64,000 nucleotides of DNA from Nitrosospira multiformis (GTDB lineage: Bacteria > Pseudomonadota > Gammaproteobacteria > Burkholderiales > Nitrosomonadaceae). Numbering within the stretch: the stretch's first letter is position 1; each line of letters begins with the position of its first letter. The stretch spans positions 1,364,001 through 1,428,000 of the forward strand of contig NZ_FNKY01000001.1 in NCBI RefSeq assembly GCF_900103165.1. Direction: 5' to 3'. Positions 7,813 through 18,402 of this stretch are shown here, piece by piece. The notes beneath the pieces were generated by a model. It was not told where the DNA came from. It did not search any database and was given only the letters and a program-made list of their open reading frames with translations. The position numbers and the translations under genes were made by a program.

Positions 7813-8976
7813 ATGGTTCGGCGCATAGCTCATCTTGATATGGATGCTTTCTACGCGTCGGTCGAATTGCTGCGCTACCCCGAGTTACATGGATTTCCTG
7901 TCGTGATTGGTGGACAGAGTGATCGGCAACCGGCGCTCCTCAAGAATGGCAACCGCCTTTTCGCACGGCTGCGCGATTACGCCGGACGCGGCGTGGTGAC
8001 CACAGCCACTTACGAGGCCCGCGTTTTCGGCGTCTTCTCCGGCATGGGGCTCATGAAAGCTGCGCAACTGGCGCCGGATGCGATCCTGCTGCCCGCAGAT
8101 TTTCACGCCTATCGCCATTATTCACGGCTTTTTAAATCTGCCGTAGCCGGGATCGCTCCCCGGATCGAAGATCATGGCATTGACGAGATCTACATCGATC
8201 TGAGCGAGCTGCCGGGCGATACGATGACGCTTGCCCGGCGCATCAAACAGGCGGTATATGAAACCACTGGGCTCTCTTGTTCCATCGGCGTGACACCCAA
8301 CAAACTGTTATCGAAAATCGGTTCGGATCTCGAAAAACCGGATGGCCTCACCATTCTGGGCCTGCCGGATATTCCCAGCCGGATCTGGCCTTTGCCGGTC
8401 AAGAAAATCAATGGTATCGGCCCCAAGGCAACCGAGAAGCTCGCGGCGCTTGGCATCACCACCATCGCCGAGTTGGCGGGAGCCGAGCCCTCATTTCTGC
8501 AGATGCACTTCAGCCCTGCCTATGCTCGCTGGCTGCATGACGTTTCTCACGGGATTGATGACCGTCCGGTGATCACGCATGCCGAGCCCAAGTCGATCAG
8601 CCGGGAGACCACTTTCGAACGGGATCTCCATGCCCGCCAGGATCGTTCCATTCTCACGGAAATTTTCACGGCGCTATGTACCGATGTGGCACATGACCTG
8701 CAGCGTAAGGGTTACCTCGGCCGTACCATCGGTATCAAGTTGCGGTATGCCGACTTTCGCACCGTAACCCGCGACCTTACGCTATCCCTTCCTACCGCCG
8801 ATCCCGTTATCATTCGCCGGGCGGCCGAGGAATGCCTGCGGCGCGCGCCGCTGAATCGGAAGCTGCGGTTGCTGGGCGTGCGAGCCAGCGCGCTATCTTC
8901 AGGGGGCGCTGCGCAGAGTGCTGGCATATCCCGCCAAAGAGAGCTGCCGCTGACCGCATCCATCGAAAAGCAATAG
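7813..8976 (+). CDS. dinB: DNA polymerase IV (Y-family translesion polymerase)
   Basis: A 387-residue Y-family polymerase. The N-terminal catalytic motif HLDMDAFYASVE (Asp9, Asp11) and the second catalytic motif GIDEIYIDLSE near residue 123 are present; the usual Ser before IDE is Gly here. Thumb helix-hairpin-helix (KINGIGPKATEKL) and little-finger region follow. The C-terminus contains QRELPL, similar to a beta-clamp binding motif. The enzyme copies damaged DNA with low fidelity. It stands alone, 167 nt after the permease gene. No obvious LexA box was seen upstream. The length is slightly above the 350 of E. coli DinB. Confidence 0.93.
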   Translation: MVRRIAHLDMDAFYASVELLRYPELHGFPVVIGGQSDRQPALLKNGNRLFARLRDYAGRGVVTTATYEARVFGVFSGMGLMKAAQLAPDAILLPADFHAYRHYSRLFKSAVAGIAPRIEDHGIDEIYIDLSELPGDTMTLARRIKQAVYETTGLSCSIGVTPNKLLSKIGSDLEKPDGLTILGLPDIPSRIWPLPVKKINGIGPKATEKLAALGITTIAELAGAEPSFLQMHFSPAYARWLHDVSHGIDDRPVITHAEPKSISRETTFERDLHARQDRSILTEIFTALCTDVAHDLQRKGYLGRTIGIKLRYADFRTVTRDLTLSLPTADPVIIRRAAEECLRRAPLNRKLRLLGVRASALSSGGAAQSAGISRQRELPLTASIEKQ

Positions 8977-8990
8977 GAAGCAGCGAGCCC

Positions 8991-9284
8991 TCAAGGCTTC
9001 CGGTCTTTGCGCAGCCAGCGGAAAAAGAATACGTAAATGAAGGCTGGTACGAAAGGAAGAATCCATGGAAACATCTGTGCAAGCCATGCGGCATAGAAGC
9101 TGTTCATATAGCGAGCCTTGGCCGAAACGCAGGCCTCCGCGGCGGGCAGGCGGCAGGCGAGCTCGATCTCCAAGGATACCTGGGCATGGGCGCGCCAGAG
9201 CCAATATGCCATGGATGCCGCAAAAATGATCAGCAACAGTGTAAACAGCGTTACACCGCCTTTTTGTCGCGAGATTGGTTGCAT
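8991..9284 (-). CDS. small membrane protein of unknown function
   Basis: A 97-residue protein with two hydrophobic segments (TLFTLLLIIFAASMAYWLW near residue 13 and PWILPFVPAFIYVFFF near 72) and a basic tail RWLRKDRKP. The ATG at 9284 gives MQPISRQKGG and has a purine-rich stretch upstream; a TTG 23 codons earlier is also in frame. It converges with dinB with only 14 nt between stops; the inverted GGAAGC/GCTTCC spanning 8977-9001 could serve both ends. No family recognised. Confidence 0.55.
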   Translation of the reverse strand: MQPISRQKGGVTLFTLLLIIFAASMAYWLWRAHAQVSLEIELACRLPAAEACVSAKARYMNSFYAAWLAQMFPWILPFVPAFIYVFFFRWLRKDRKP

Positions 9285-9519
9285 TTCTTCCCGCTCCCCG
9301 GAAGGAGGGCTTGATTTGAAGAACAGGAAATTCAATGGCTTTGTTCGAGCCAAGTGTCGGATGGGCGGGAAATCCGATCGAGCTAATACTTTCTTTCCTG
9401 GAAGCTCAATCCCTCACCCCGTCGAATGATGTACTCCGGGTGAAATGTTGTCAAGTGATGGGTAATTCGGAAAGCAGATCCTTGATAACACGTCTGCATT
9501 TTTAATCGGGATAACCGAT

Positions 9520-11172
9520 TCAGGCGTTACGAAAGCGTGTTCGTTTGACGAGTAAAATGGCCAGTAGCGGCAGCGCAAAGCCGATGGCGGTCACGGTGAT
9601 CAGGAGCAGGCCCAGTTCACTATAATCGGCGGGTACCGTGATCTCGGCGGTGACAGGGTCCTTCACCTCGCGGGCAACCACAAAGATTTGATTCATGTAC
9701 TTGGTTGCAAGCTGCGAAGCAGACAGAGCAAGGTTGGTGAATGAGGCCATTACCGCAAAAAAGGTCGCCTTGAGCTTTTCCGGCGCCGAGTTGGCGATCC
9801 ATGCCAGCATCGGGATCATGGCGATCTGGCCCAGGGGCGACTCCAGCGCGGTATCGATAACGGCGATAAACCGGGCGTCCACGACGCCGCCGGTAAGGGA
9901 AGCAGTCCACTCATGCAAGCCGAAATACATGCCGATTACCGGTAATGACAGGAAGGTTCCAGCGATGGTAAGTGCGCCGATGATATAGGCAATCGAACGC
10001 TCAGCCATGAAGCGGCGAAAAATGAACATTCCGGCGAGCGTCAGCGTCGCGCCAATCAGCGACAATGCGGCAAGAAACTGTTGATCGAAACCCAAGTCGT
10101 CGATCATCCACCATGTCGAACCGGCGCCCGGCCCCGGCATGGCGCGGAATACAAATATCAAAACTGCGGTACCCACCAGCACGTTGCGTGCCTGGGGTTC
10201 GAGTTCTCCGGTTAGCCGCCACATCAGAAATAGCACGATTGCCATGGAAACGCAGAAGACGATTTCTTCCCCGCCGGCAACGCGACTGAGACCAACGCTC
10301 AGGGAGACCGCGGTAAAGGCCAATCCGCCGCCGAGAATCCACCAGTTGACCGGAGGCGGCTCGCTATCGACACCAAGCAATGCCTCGCATTCTTCGCGGC
10401 TATGCCCTAATGCCGCAAACCGCGCCATATCACGCCGCCGCAGCCAGGTAGCGAATAAAACCCCGAAAACCGAAACCAGGGGGATTATCAGGGCGAGCTC
10501 ATAGATGGACAGATAAGTGGCCGCCTTCTCCGCTTCGGGCAGCTCACCGACACCCTGCAACAGGAAGACATTCATCACCGAAACCAGCACTCCGCCGCTG
10601 ATAATGGCAACACGCCCCAACGTTTGCATGGTGACATGCATGGACTTGCGATGATCCAGCGCCAGGGGCTGCCCATACTCGTCCGTACGCGGCACCGCTT
10701 CGACTGTCATGGCATCCGCAACCACGTCCTGCAGTACGTAGCCGATAGGGGCGAGCAATGCCGCGGTAACGTACCAGGCTTCCACCGTGGCTATGGCGCG
10801 CATTGCGTCCGTGTGGCCAAGCAGCCCGATCATGATCAGCAGGCTTACCGTAATGAGGCCTGCACCCAGATATACGAGCAGCCCCTTCCAGCGCCATACC
10901 AGGTCGACCAGATGGCCGAGCGGCATTTTCAACGCCCACGGCAGCATCATCCAGAACCCGAGTGCCGCCAGAAACTCGGCGGAAAGACCCAGCCGCTCCT
11001 TGACGTAAAATGTGCCCACGATCCCTGTTAGGCCGGAAATGCCGGCGGCGGCATAGACCATGAGCGGCGGCAGATACGACAAACGCATTTCCCGTCCCAA
11101 TGCGAAAATATTGGCATCGAGCCAGCGGTCCACAGCAGCAATGAATCCAATGGAGGGGGGTGGGGTTGTCAT
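9520..11172 (-). CDS. MFS transporter, BT1 (folate/biopterin) type
   Basis: A 550-residue polytopic protein with about twelve hydrophobic segments. The N-terminal half has the BT1-type pattern: TFYVKERLGLSAEFLAALGF, WALKMPLGHLVDL, and APIGYVLQDVVADAMTVEAV, where the last is the conserved loop before helix 5. Members transport folates, biopterins or unknown solutes and occur in plants, cyanobacteria and some proteobacteria. Substrate here is unknown. It is on the same strand as the squalene/phytoene synthase gene, 149 nt downstream of it, and may be co-transcribed. The start ATG at 11172 is followed by MTTPPPSIGFIAAVDR. Confidence 0.7.
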   Translation of the reverse strand: MTTPPPSIGFIAAVDRWLDANIFALGREMRLSYLPPLMVYAAAGISGLTGIVGTFYVKERLGLSAEFLAALGFWMMLPWALKMPLGHLVDLVWRWKGLLVYLGAGLITVSLLIMIGLLGHTDAMRAIATVEAWYVTAALLAPIGYVLQDVVADAMTVEAVPRTDEYGQPLALDHRKSMHVTMQTLGRVAIISGGVLVSVMNVFLLQGVGELPEAEKAATYLSIYELALIIPLVSVFGVLFATWLRRRDMARFAALGHSREECEALLGVDSEPPPVNWWILGGGLAFTAVSLSVGLSRVAGGEEIVFCVSMAIVLFLMWRLTGELEPQARNVLVGTAVLIFVFRAMPGPGAGSTWWMIDDLGFDQQFLAALSLIGATLTLAGMFIFRRFMAERSIAYIIGALTIAGTFLSLPVIGMYFGLHEWTASLTGGVVDARFIAVIDTALESPLGQIAMIPMLAWIANSAPEKLKATFFAVMASFTNLALSASQLATKYMNQIFVVAREVKDPVTAEITVPADYSELGLLLITVTAIGFALPLLAILLVKRTRFRNA

Positions 11173-11321
11173 AAGAATATTTTTTAATGATTGTTACCCG
11201 GACTGCGTCCTAACGCGTCTTTGCCGGCATTATCTTCGGATTGCGTGCTTTGCCCCGCCTGGGCTCTCGTGAATTCTCCGGAAAAATTACCGGGTTAGGT
11301 TGCGCCGACGCGCCCGCGGGT

Positions 11322-12392
11322 CTACGGCTCAGACAAGATACCTTTGAGACGGTTCCAGTAGGCGGTCGCTACGTATTCATTGGCGCAGGTAAGTATTGTT
11401 ATTGCCATTACACGATACACAGTGCCGCGGGGCGCCTTCACATTGACGGCGGGGTTGAGTAAATCAGGAGCAACCAAGACGCGTTTCAACGTCTCGCCAG
11501 CCAATAAAATTGGCCACATGCAGGCTAATCGCTGGCGAATCTCGGATCGAGGAATAGCCAGGGTGTACCGCCAACCCTCATCCAGATGTGCCATGGCAAG
11601 CTGGATGAGCCGATTCAAAACGGGCCTGAATTTCGGCAGATTGTCTTCATCCAGCAAATCAGCAGGCCGCAATCCGGCTTCTTGCAGGAGCGGCTCCGGC
11701 ACATAGCAGCGGCCATTATGCAGGTCACGGGCGATGTCCTTTACAATATTGGTAAGTTGCAACCCTTTTCCAAATCTCACACCCATGGTGGACATTTTCG
11801 TGACATCCCACCGGGCCATTTCCGGGCTATGCGCGCAGACCATCCTGGTCCAGAATTCTCCGACACAACCTGCAACATAGTAAGTGTACTGATCCAGCTC
11901 GTCCAGCGTGGATAATGCAGTAAGCTGCCCGGCTGATTCACCGGGAAACCGGGTCAGATCCATTTCCATTCCATTGGGCAGGACCTCCATCAGCCATTGA
12001 ATGCGCTCCCGATCTCCGGCGGAGTATGTTTCATACAATTTCAAACAGTCCTCCAGCCGCTGGAGAAGGATGCTTTCAGCGGAGTCTTTCTGATGAGGAA
12101 TAAGTACGGCCTGAATCTCCTGGATAGCCTTCCAGTCAATCTTATGAGTTTGAAACTGCGCTCGAAACTGATTCAGGTATTTCAGGCGTTGCCCACGATC
12201 GATAAGATCCGTATCGGCGATGGTATCGGCCGCGCGTGCAAACAGATACGACAGTCCCATCTGATCGCGCACCCCTGCCGGCAACACGTTAAGGGTGAGG
12301 TAAAACGACCGGGAGACCTGCTTGAGAATGTCATGCAGAAGCTCGTGTGTGGCGGGATCGGTGCTCAAAGATAGGAATTCCAAGACGCTCAA
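11322..12392 (-). CDS. squalene/phytoene synthase family protein
   Basis: A 356-residue head-to-head prenyl synthase. Both Asp-rich substrate motifs are visible: DTIAD in FARAADTIADTD near residue 57 and DIARD in TNIVKDIARDLHNGRCYVP near 220. The family condenses two farnesyl (or geranylgeranyl) diphosphates to squalene or phytoene. The sequence SFYLTLNVLP near the start looks closer to squalene synthases than to the HpnC/HpnD pair. The start is a TTG at 12392; no in-frame ATG lies before the first conserved block and no clear ribosome site was seen. A CruF-like carotenoid gene lies 22 kb away, so hopanoid and carotenoid roles are both open. Confidence 0.82.
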   Translation of the reverse strand: MSVLEFLSLSTDPATHELLHDILKQVSRSFYLTLNVLPAGVRDQMGLSYLFARAADTIADTDLIDRGQRLKYLNQFRAQFQTHKIDWKAIQEIQAVLIPHQKDSAESILLQRLEDCLKLYETYSAGDRERIQWLMEVLPNGMEMDLTRFPGESAGQLTALSTLDELDQYTYYVAGCVGEFWTRMVCAHSPEMARWDVTKMSTMGVRFGKGLQLTNIVKDIARDLHNGRCYVPEPLLQEAGLRPADLLDEDNLPKFRPVLNRLIQLAMAHLDEGWRYTLAIPRSEIRQRLACMWPILLAGETLKRVLVAPDLLNPAVNVKAPRGTVYRVMAITILTCANEYVATAYWNRLKGILSEP

Positions 12393-12573
12393 TCAGGGCC
12401 GAACATTACATGGTGCCGAACCTGAACGTCAAGACATTGCGTTTTTCAAGTTGGTATTTAGGAAGAGAAACTTCAGATTTTGAGCGTGTGGCGTTAATGA
12501 AGCCGCAATAAAAACGATAATTTGGAGCCCAAGCAAAATCAGGGCAGATTCATTGTTTATGCTGCTTGCGTAG

Positions 12574-12600
12574 GATGGGTGGAGTGTAACGTAACCCATC
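12574..12600. repeat. REP-like imperfect palindrome
   Basis: GATGGGT and ACCCATC (7-bp arms) flank GGAGTGTAACGTA. The GGGT-TACG-ACCC style of repeat is common between genes in many proteobacteria. A related remnant (TAGCGTAACTCACC) follows near 12630. Confidence 0.5.
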
Positions 12601-12760
12601 GAAAGATCTTACGCAAAATGGTTGAAGCATAGCGTAACTCACCAATCAATTGAAATAACACTGTTGCACATGGCTGACACCGCCGCTTGGAATCAACAGC
12701 GCAGAGACTATCTCAAACTCGGAAAGTAGTACTTTGGTCTAATTGTGACGACGAAATCTA

Positions 12761-12775
12761 TGATACATAGTATCA
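12761..12775. promoter_or_regulatory. inverted repeat upstream of the cas genes
   Basis: TGATAC-ATA-GTATCA, 6-bp arms with a 3-nt centre, 81 nt before the first relic ATG. It overlaps an AT-rich stretch that could hold the -10 of a cas promoter (TTGTGA at 12743 is a possible -35). It could be an operator; there is no direct proof. Confidence 0.35.
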
Positions 12776-12814
12776 AAAAGGCTTTGCTATATGCGAAAAA
12801 GGGATAATGGTTAC

Positions 12815-12849
12815 CGCGCTAGGTATTGGAATAAGATGGCGGAGTAAAC
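12815..12849. repeat. short two-part intergenic element, copy B
   Basis: CGCGCTAGGTA (12815-12825) and GGCGGAGTAAAC (12838-12849) with a 12-nt gap; it pairs with copy A at 1382-1419. It lies 7 nt before the cas3 relic start. Confidence 0.45.
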
Positions 12850-12855
12850 AAGAAA

Positions 12856-13180
12856 ATGACAAATGAGAATCAAGATGAAGTGGATGACATGAGCCATATA
12901 CTTATGGCTCATGTCAGGAAAGATGCCGATGGCGTCTGGTACGAGCATTTATTAAATGACCATTTACAAAAAGTTTCTCGCTTGGCAGGTGGATTCGCTC
13001 ATACGTTTGGTGCCAGCGAGTGGGCGGAACTCGCAGGTTTATGGCACGACCTTGGCAAATACTCAGCGAGCTTTTAGGACTACATAAAGATCTGCCAGCG
13101 GTTATGAGCGGCAAGATGCTCAGGGCGCAATGGGCCTTGATTATGGGACCACTTTATACAACCAAGCTCAGTTAGCATAA
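12856..13180 (+). pseudogene. decayed HD-nuclease domain of a second cas3
   Basis: The frame from 12856 (or ATG 12889) encodes MSHILMAHVRKDADG and LAGLWHDLGKYSASF, matching the start of a Cas3 HD domain (compare [15 protein letters not shown] in the intact cas3 downstream). It stops at a TAG at 13075 where related proteins have FQDY, so CAG to TAG is likely. In-frame DYIKICQ follows, then the reading continues in the next frame from 13097 as SGYERQDAQGAMG and a degraded QAQLA up to a stop at 13180. This is the usual path of an HD domain. Identity with the intact Cas3 is only about 40 percent by eye, so it derives from a different cas3 rather than a recent tandem copy. Confidence 0.8.
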
Positions 13181-13205
13181 ATGATCAGTATGGGCACCAG
13201 CTACC

Positions 13206-15689
13206 ATGAGTAATGCCGCTTTATACATCGCGCATCAACGAAAGTCGGATGGAGCTGTCCAAAGTCTGGAGGTCCATCTACTTGAAGTTTCGCGTATTGC
13301 GAAGTCCTTGGCAGCCAAAATCGGCTTGCAGGATCAGGGTGAATTGATTGGTTTGCTCCATGATTTAGGCAAATATAGCAGTGAGTTTCAGCATTATCTG
13401 AAATCCGCCGTTGGTTTGATAGACCAAGATGAAGATGAGTTTATCGATGCAAGAGGCATGAAAGGAAAAGTGGATCATTCCACTGCCGGAGCTCAGCTCG
13501 TTTGGCAGGAGCTTGCCAACCACGGTGAAATCGGACGGGTTGTAGGTCAAATACTCTCCTTGTGTATTGCCTCTCATCACTCCGGTTTGATTGATTGCCT
13601 ATCCTCTGACACCAGCAGTTTTGGAGAAGATCGTTTCACAAAAAGAATCAACAAGTCCGATAATCGCACCCATCTTCAGGAAGCTATCGCGAAAATGGAT
13701 AATACCGTTACGGTGCGCTTCCGTGAATTAGCAAATAGCCCTGAAATCATTAAAGGTATTAAAGAATCCATTAGCAAAATTGTGCGTAGAGAAGAACTCG
13801 GGGATGAGCAGATTATCCGGTTCAAGGTGGGGCTGTTAGTTCGATGCTTATTTAGCTGCCTGATTGATGCTGACCGCATGAATAGTGCTGATTTTGAAAA
13901 GCCTCACGCTGCAAAGACAAGGCGGAACGGACAATACAGCGAATGGACACACTTGATATATCGGCTTGATAATTACCTATCAAGTTTTGTGGCCAATCAA
14001 TCCATCGACAAACTTCGCGCTAATATTTCTCTACATTGCCGGGACAAAGCGGGGAATGGGAAAGGCATCTACACCCTGACAGTTCCTACAGGCGGAGGCA
14101 AGACACTTTCCAGCCTACGCTTCGCTTTGCATCACGCTGAAAAGCACAAGATGGATCGGATAATTTACGCCATTCCCTTTACTTCCATCATTGACCAGAA
14201 TGCAGATGTGGTTCGGAAAATTCTTGAGCCGGATGGTGCGAAATCCAATAACGTTGTGCTTGAGCATCATTCCAATCTCATGCCGGAAGAGGAAAATTGG
14301 AAAACCAAAATGTTGGTCGAAAATTGGGATGCGCCGGTCATTTACACTACCAACGTGCAGATGCTTGAAACGCTGTTTGGTGCAGGTACACGCGGGCCAC
14401 GGCGACTGCATCAATTGGCGAATGCTGTATTGGTCTTTGATGAAATACAGACGCTCCCCGTCAATTGCATTCACCTCTTCTGCAACGCTATCAATTATCT
14501 AGTCGAGCATTGCGGCACGACAGTCGTGTTGTGCACAGCCACACAACCACTCATGGATATGGTGGAGCAATCAAAAGGAGCGCTACGCATCCCACCAAGC
14601 AATGAAATCATGCCTGATGTGGGTGAGCTTTTCAGGAAGCTCAAACGGGTCGAAGTTCTCAATCGGAGAAAGCCCGGTGGCTGGTCAGATAAAGAAGTTG
14701 CAACGCTTGCAATGGAAGAAGCCAAGAAAGCCGGTAGCTGCTTGGTGATCGTCAACACCAAGAAATCAGCCCAAGCGCTATTTCAGTTATGCCGCGATGA
14801 GAAGGCAGCCATGCCGATTTACCACCTGAGCACGAACATGTGCCCAGCCCACCGCCGCTTCATTCTCGATGAAATTCGGCAACGCCTTGAAGCCAAGGAG
14901 CCAATACTATGCATCAGCACCCAGTTGATTGAAGCGGGTGTGGATGTGGACTTTGGTGCAGTTATCCGCTCGGTTGCGGGACTGGACTCCATTGCGCAGG
15001 CAGCGGGCAGATGCAACCGGAACGGGCGGCGAGATATTGGGCATGTCCATGTCGTCAACCTCAGCGAAGAGCGCGTAGATATGCTCACGGATATCGCTTG
15101 TGGACAGCGCATTACGGAACGGCTTCTCGACGAGTTTGAAAAAGACCCCGCCCGATTTGATAACGACTTGCTTGGGCCGACCGCAATAGCGTGCTACTTC
15201 AACTATTATTTTGCGGAGCGCCGTGGCGAAATGGATTACCCAGTGGGTAGTAAAGTATTGGGGCATGACGACACACTGCTAAACCTGCTTGCTGGTAATG
15301 CCAATGCAGCAGAAGAATTTCACCGCTGTCAGGGTTCGCCATTCAATCTGTATCTTCGCCAGTCATTCATGGCTGCCGCCAAGGCGTTCAAGTCGATTGA
15401 TGCGCCAACCCGCGGCGTTATCGTTCCTTACGGAAGTGCAGGCAAAAAATTGATTGGTGAGCTATGCGGGGCATTCGATGTTGAAAAACAATTTAAACTC
15501 TTGCGCCGGGCGCAGCAATATACCGTCAACGTATTTCCTCATCAGTTAGAAAAGCTTCAAAAAGAAAAAGCCTCGCATGAGATACAGATGGGGGTGGATA
15601 TTCTCTATCTTGCAGACGCCCGCTACTACAACGAGGATTTCGGGTTGAGCTTAACCCCCGAAGGGAAAATGGAGGTTTATTGTGTCTGA
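13206..15689 (+). CDS. cas3: CRISPR-associated helicase-nuclease Cas3 (type I-C)
   Basis: An 827-residue HD plus SF2 helicase fusion. HD nuclease residues: His24, HD at 52-53, His91 in VDHSTAG and ASHHSG near 122-127. Helicase motifs: Walker A TGGGKT near residue 296, DEIQ (a DExH/D variant) near 411, TATQP near 440, and [10 protein letters not shown] as motif VI. Cas3 is recruited by Cascade after target recognition, nicks the displaced strand and degrades DNA while moving 3' to 5'. All key residues look intact. The gene starts 26 nt after the relic. Its last 8 nt overlap cas5c, so translation is probably coupled. It is the first intact gene of the cas operon. Confidence 0.95.
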   Translation: MSNAALYIAHQRKSDGAVQSLEVHLLEVSRIAKSLAAKIGLQDQGELIGLLHDLGKYSSEFQHYLKSAVGLIDQDEDEFIDARGMKGKVDHSTAGAQLVWQELANHGEIGRVVGQILSLCIASHHSGLIDCLSSDTSSFGEDRFTKRINKSDNRTHLQEAIAKMDNTVTVRFRELANSPEIIKGIKESISKIVRREELGDEQIIRFKVGLLVRCLFSCLIDADRMNSADFEKPHAAKTRRNGQYSEWTHLIYRLDNYLSSFVANQSIDKLRANISLHCRDKAGNGKGIYTLTVPTGGGKTLSSLRFALHHAEKHKMDRIIYAIPFTSIIDQNADVVRKILEPDGAKSNNVVLEHHSNLMPEEENWKTKMLVENWDAPVIYTTNVQMLETLFGAGTRGPRRLHQLANAVLVFDEIQTLPVNCIHLFCNAINYLVEHCGTTVVLCTATQPLMDMVEQSKGALRIPPSNEIMPDVGELFRKLKRVEVLNRRKPGGWSDKEVATLAMEEAKKAGSCLVIVNTKKSAQALFQLCRDEKAAMPIYHLSTNMCPAHRRFILDEIRQRLEAKEPILCISTQLIEAGVDVDFGAVIRSVAGLDSIAQAAGRCNRNGRRDIGHVHVVNLSEERVDMLTDIACGQRITERLLDEFEKDPARFDNDLLGPTAIACYFNYYFAERRGEMDYPVGSKVLGHDDTLLNLLAGNANAAEEFHRCQGSPFNLYLRQSFMAAAKAFKSIDAPTRGVIVPYGSAGKKLIGELCGAFDVEKQFKLLRRAQQYTVNVFPHQLEKLQKEKASHEIQMGVDILYLADARYYNEDFGLSLTPEGKMEVYCV

Positions 15690-16413
15690 TTTCAGAAGAA
15701 GCAGCATTGAATTCAAGGTCTGGGGGCGATTCGCGCTCTTTACTGATCCGCTGACAAAAATCGGAGGCGAGAAGTGTTCCTACCATATCCCGACTTACGA
15801 AGCGCTCAAAGGTGTTGCAAAGTCTATCTACTGGAAGCCCACCATTGTTTGGGTGATTGACGAAGTTCGGGTGATGAAGCGCATTCGCACTCAGACCAAA
15901 GGCACCAAGCCACTCGAGTATGGTGGTGGCAACACTTTGGCGATCTACACCTTTCTGTCTGATGTTGAATATCAGGTGAAAGCACATTTTGAATGGAATA
16001 TGCACAGGTCTGAGCTGGCGGAAGACCGCAACGAAGCCAAGCATCATATCGTTGCCAAGCGAATGCTGGAACGTGGCGGTCGCCAAGACATTTTCCTTGG
16101 CACCCGAGATTGCCAAGGCTATGTCGAACCCTGCAAGTTTGGCTCGGGTGAAGGAGCTTACGACACCGCTGGTGAGCTTGCTTATGGGCTCATGTTTCAT
16201 GGGTTTGATTATCCTGATGAGACTGGCGGCAATAATCTCCACACTCGTTTTTGGCAACCCACAATGGTGAATGGCGTGATTCGATTTATTCGCCCAGAGA
16301 ACTGTAAAGTTCGTAAGCTTGTCAGGAAAATGTCCGTCAAGAAATTTGAGCAAGGCCGGAATCTTCTTGGTGTAGAAAGCGAGGAACCTTTGTCTTTGCG
16401 GGAGTTGGTATGA
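15682..16413 (+). CDS. cas5c: Cas5c/Cas5d, pre-crRNA endonuclease and Cascade subunit
   Basis: A 243-residue RAMP protein starting with GTG inside the end of cas3. In type I-C systems this protein replaces Cas6: it cuts the repeat hairpin base and stays on the 5' handle. The Tyr of the known Tyr-Lys-His active site probably lies in KSIYWKPT, and the Lys-His pair is visible in [12 protein letters not shown]. The Gly-rich [11 protein letters not shown] is in the second half. It overlaps cas8c by 4 nt (ATGA). The family call is clear from sequence and operon position. Confidence 0.93.
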   Translation: MSDFRRSSIEFKVWGRFALFTDPLTKIGGEKCSYHIPTYEALKGVAKSIYWKPTIVWVIDEVRVMKRIRTQTKGTKPLEYGGGNTLAIYTFLSDVEYQVKAHFEWNMHRSELAEDRNEAKHHIVAKRMLERGGRQDIFLGTRDCQGYVEPCKFGSGEGAYDTAGELAYGLMFHGFDYPDETGGNNLHTRFWQPTMVNGVIRFIRPENCKVRKLVRKMSVKKFEQGRNLLGVESEEPLSLRELV

Positions 16414-18392
16414 GCTGGATCCAGAAACTTTATGAGACGTATGGGCAATGTGCCAGTCAGAGAGATTCATCGGATAGCGATGTATCACTGGAACCAATAT
16501 GCCACACTTCCCAACAAGCCCACATTGAGGTGAGCCTTGACAACAATGGGCGGTTTTTACGCGCCAATGTAATTCCGAAAGGGCAAGGCGTGACACTTGT
16601 ACCATGCACAGAAGCATCTGTTGGTCGGGCAGGAAGCAAGCCCGTCAGTCATCCGCTTTGTGACAAACTCCAATACCTTGCGGGTGATTTTATTAAGTAT
16701 GGCGGTGTGGTTAAATCGGGATTTGCAGGCGAGCCAACAGAACCTCATAAGATTTACCTGTCTCTTTTGTCCGACTGGGCGAATTCATCTTTCGCGCATC
16801 CAAAAATAACTGCGATTCAAACTTATGTACAAAAGGGGAATTTGCTTGACGATCTTGTGCGAGAAAAAATCTTACCCATTGATGAGGATAAACAGTTGCT
16901 GGCGGAGTGGATAGGCGATAAAAAAGAAGCGCCATCGATATTTGGCATCATGCCTAATGGCAACCCCCCTGACGGCGCTGTCATTCGCTGGCGAGTAGAA
17001 ACCCCCGGGGAAGCATTGCCGGAAACATGGAAAGATCAGGGTTTGATAGATGCCTGGATTGGTTTTTACACCAGCCAAAAAGATAACAAAGGTTTGTGTC
17101 TGGTCACAGGTGAAAATCTGAGTTTGGCCGAGCAACATCCTTCCAAACTCAGACATGGTGCGGATAAAGCGAAATTTATTTCATCCAATGACACCAGCGG
17201 TTTTACATTTCGCGGGAGATTTGTTGATGCTGACCAAGCATGTGGTGTGGGCTTTGAGGTCACACAAAAAGCACATAACGCGCTACGCTGGTTGATTGAC
17301 TCCAAACGAAAGCAGGCTTACCGAAATGGCGATCAGGCTGTTGTCGCGTGGACTGTATCCGGCAAAAGAATACCTGCCCCGACGGACAATTCTTTCGAGC
17401 TATTTGGTGTCGAAACAGATGGTCCGGATACCCAGCAATTGCACGAGCAAGTATATCAAGGTGATGCAGGACAAGCTTTTGGGCAGCGACTTGCAAGGTT
17501 GCTTGCTGGGTATCGTGCTGAACTCGGTTCTACCAATAAAGTTATGGTGATGGGGCTGGATTCAGCAACCCCCGGTCGTATGGCGATGACCTACTATCGA
17601 GAACTCGACCACACCGAATTTCTTGACCGAATTGAGGCATGGCATAGAGACCATGCCTGGTATCAAAACTATGGTCAGGATTCTGGTAAGGAAGTGAAGT
17701 TCATCGGTGCTCCAGCCCCTAAGGATATTGCTGAGGCTGCTTTCGGCAGCAGGAATGAGAAGCTACTCAAAGCAACTGTAGAACGTTTACTACCCTGCAT
17801 TATTGATGGGCACCTGATCCCTCGTGATTTGGTGGAATCAGTAACCAGAAGGGCTTGCAACAGACTAGGGATGGAAAGAAAAAAGCGCAATGGCAAGATA
17901 TATGAGGATGAGTGGGAAAAAGTGTTGGGCATTGCCTGTGCATTATTTAAAGGCTATCACAAAAAAAGGGGTTACCAAATGGCATTAGAACTGAATCGAA
18001 CCAGCCGCGATTACTTGTATGGCCGACTTTTGGCAATTGCGGAGAATATCGAGAAATTTGCGCTCGATATGACAAAAGAGTCACGAGATACATCGGCTGC
18101 AAAACTCATGCAGCGTTTCGCCGATCATCCGAACTCGACATGGCGAAACATTGAGCTTTCATTGGTTCCCTACAAGTCGCGCCTCCGTTCAAGAGCACCG
18201 GGATTTTTATATACAAGGGAAAGGCAACTTGATGAAGTCACCTGTTTGTTTCAGGGTGACGACTTCATGGATGAAAGAAAACTATCTGGGGAGTTTTTGC
18301 TGGGTTATCACTGCCAACGACAGGCACTCCGAATCAAGCCTGAAACGGAGCAAGATGAGAATACTGAAACCACTACTGCCAAAATCAATTAA
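16410..18392 (+). CDS. cas8c: Cas8c/Csd1, large subunit of type I-C Cascade
   Basis: A 660-residue protein that fits the Csd1 family in length and place. It begins [14 protein letters not shown], a typical Csd1 start, and contains SGFTFRGRF and ALRWLI, both familiar from the family. The large subunit recognises the PAM (commonly 5'-TTC in I-C) and starts R-loop formation. In some I-C systems an internal start in this gene makes Cas11; an internal AAAAAAAGG-ATG-like site near 17960-17980 (GGTTACCAAATG) might be such a start at [16 protein letters not shown], but that is inference. It overlaps cas5c by 4 nt, and cas7 begins 10 nt after its stop. Confidence 0.93.
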   Translation: MSWIQKLYETYGQCASQRDSSDSDVSLEPICHTSQQAHIEVSLDNNGRFLRANVIPKGQGVTLVPCTEASVGRAGSKPVSHPLCDKLQYLAGDFIKYGGVVKSGFAGEPTEPHKIYLSLLSDWANSSFAHPKITAIQTYVQKGNLLDDLVREKILPIDEDKQLLAEWIGDKKEAPSIFGIMPNGNPPDGAVIRWRVETPGEALPETWKDQGLIDAWIGFYTSQKDNKGLCLVTGENLSLAEQHPSKLRHGADKAKFISSNDTSGFTFRGRFVDADQACGVGFEVTQKAHNALRWLIDSKRKQAYRNGDQAVVAWTVSGKRIPAPTDNSFELFGVETDGPDTQQLHEQVYQGDAGQAFGQRLARLLAGYRAELGSTNKVMVMGLDSATPGRMAMTYYRELDHTEFLDRIEAWHRDHAWYQNYGQDSGKEVKFIGAPAPKDIAEAAFGSRNEKLLKATVERLLPCIIDGHLIPRDLVESVTRRACNRLGMERKKRNGKIYEDEWEKVLGIACALFKGYHKKRGYQMALELNRTSRDYLYGRLLAIAENIEKFALDMTKESRDTSAAKLMQRFADHPNSTWRNIELSLVPYKSRLRSRAPGFLYTRERQLDEVTCLFQGDDFMDERKLSGEFLLGYHCQRQALRIKPETEQDENTETTTAKIN

Positions 18393-18402
18393 GGAAGACA
18401 TT

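Larger units (their letters stand above)
12393..12855. other. intergenic region before the CRISPR-Cas locus
   Basis: A 463-bp spacer between the squalene synthase (leftward) and the cas3 relic (rightward). It contains a REP-like dyad (12574-12600), an inverted repeat (12761-12775) and copy B of the two-part element (12815-12849). I see no gene in it. Confidence 0.6.

Noticed and set aside
18151-18402. Upstream extension of cas7
   Set aside because: It overlaps cas8c in another frame; ATG 18403 has a ribosome site and the family-typical N-terminus.
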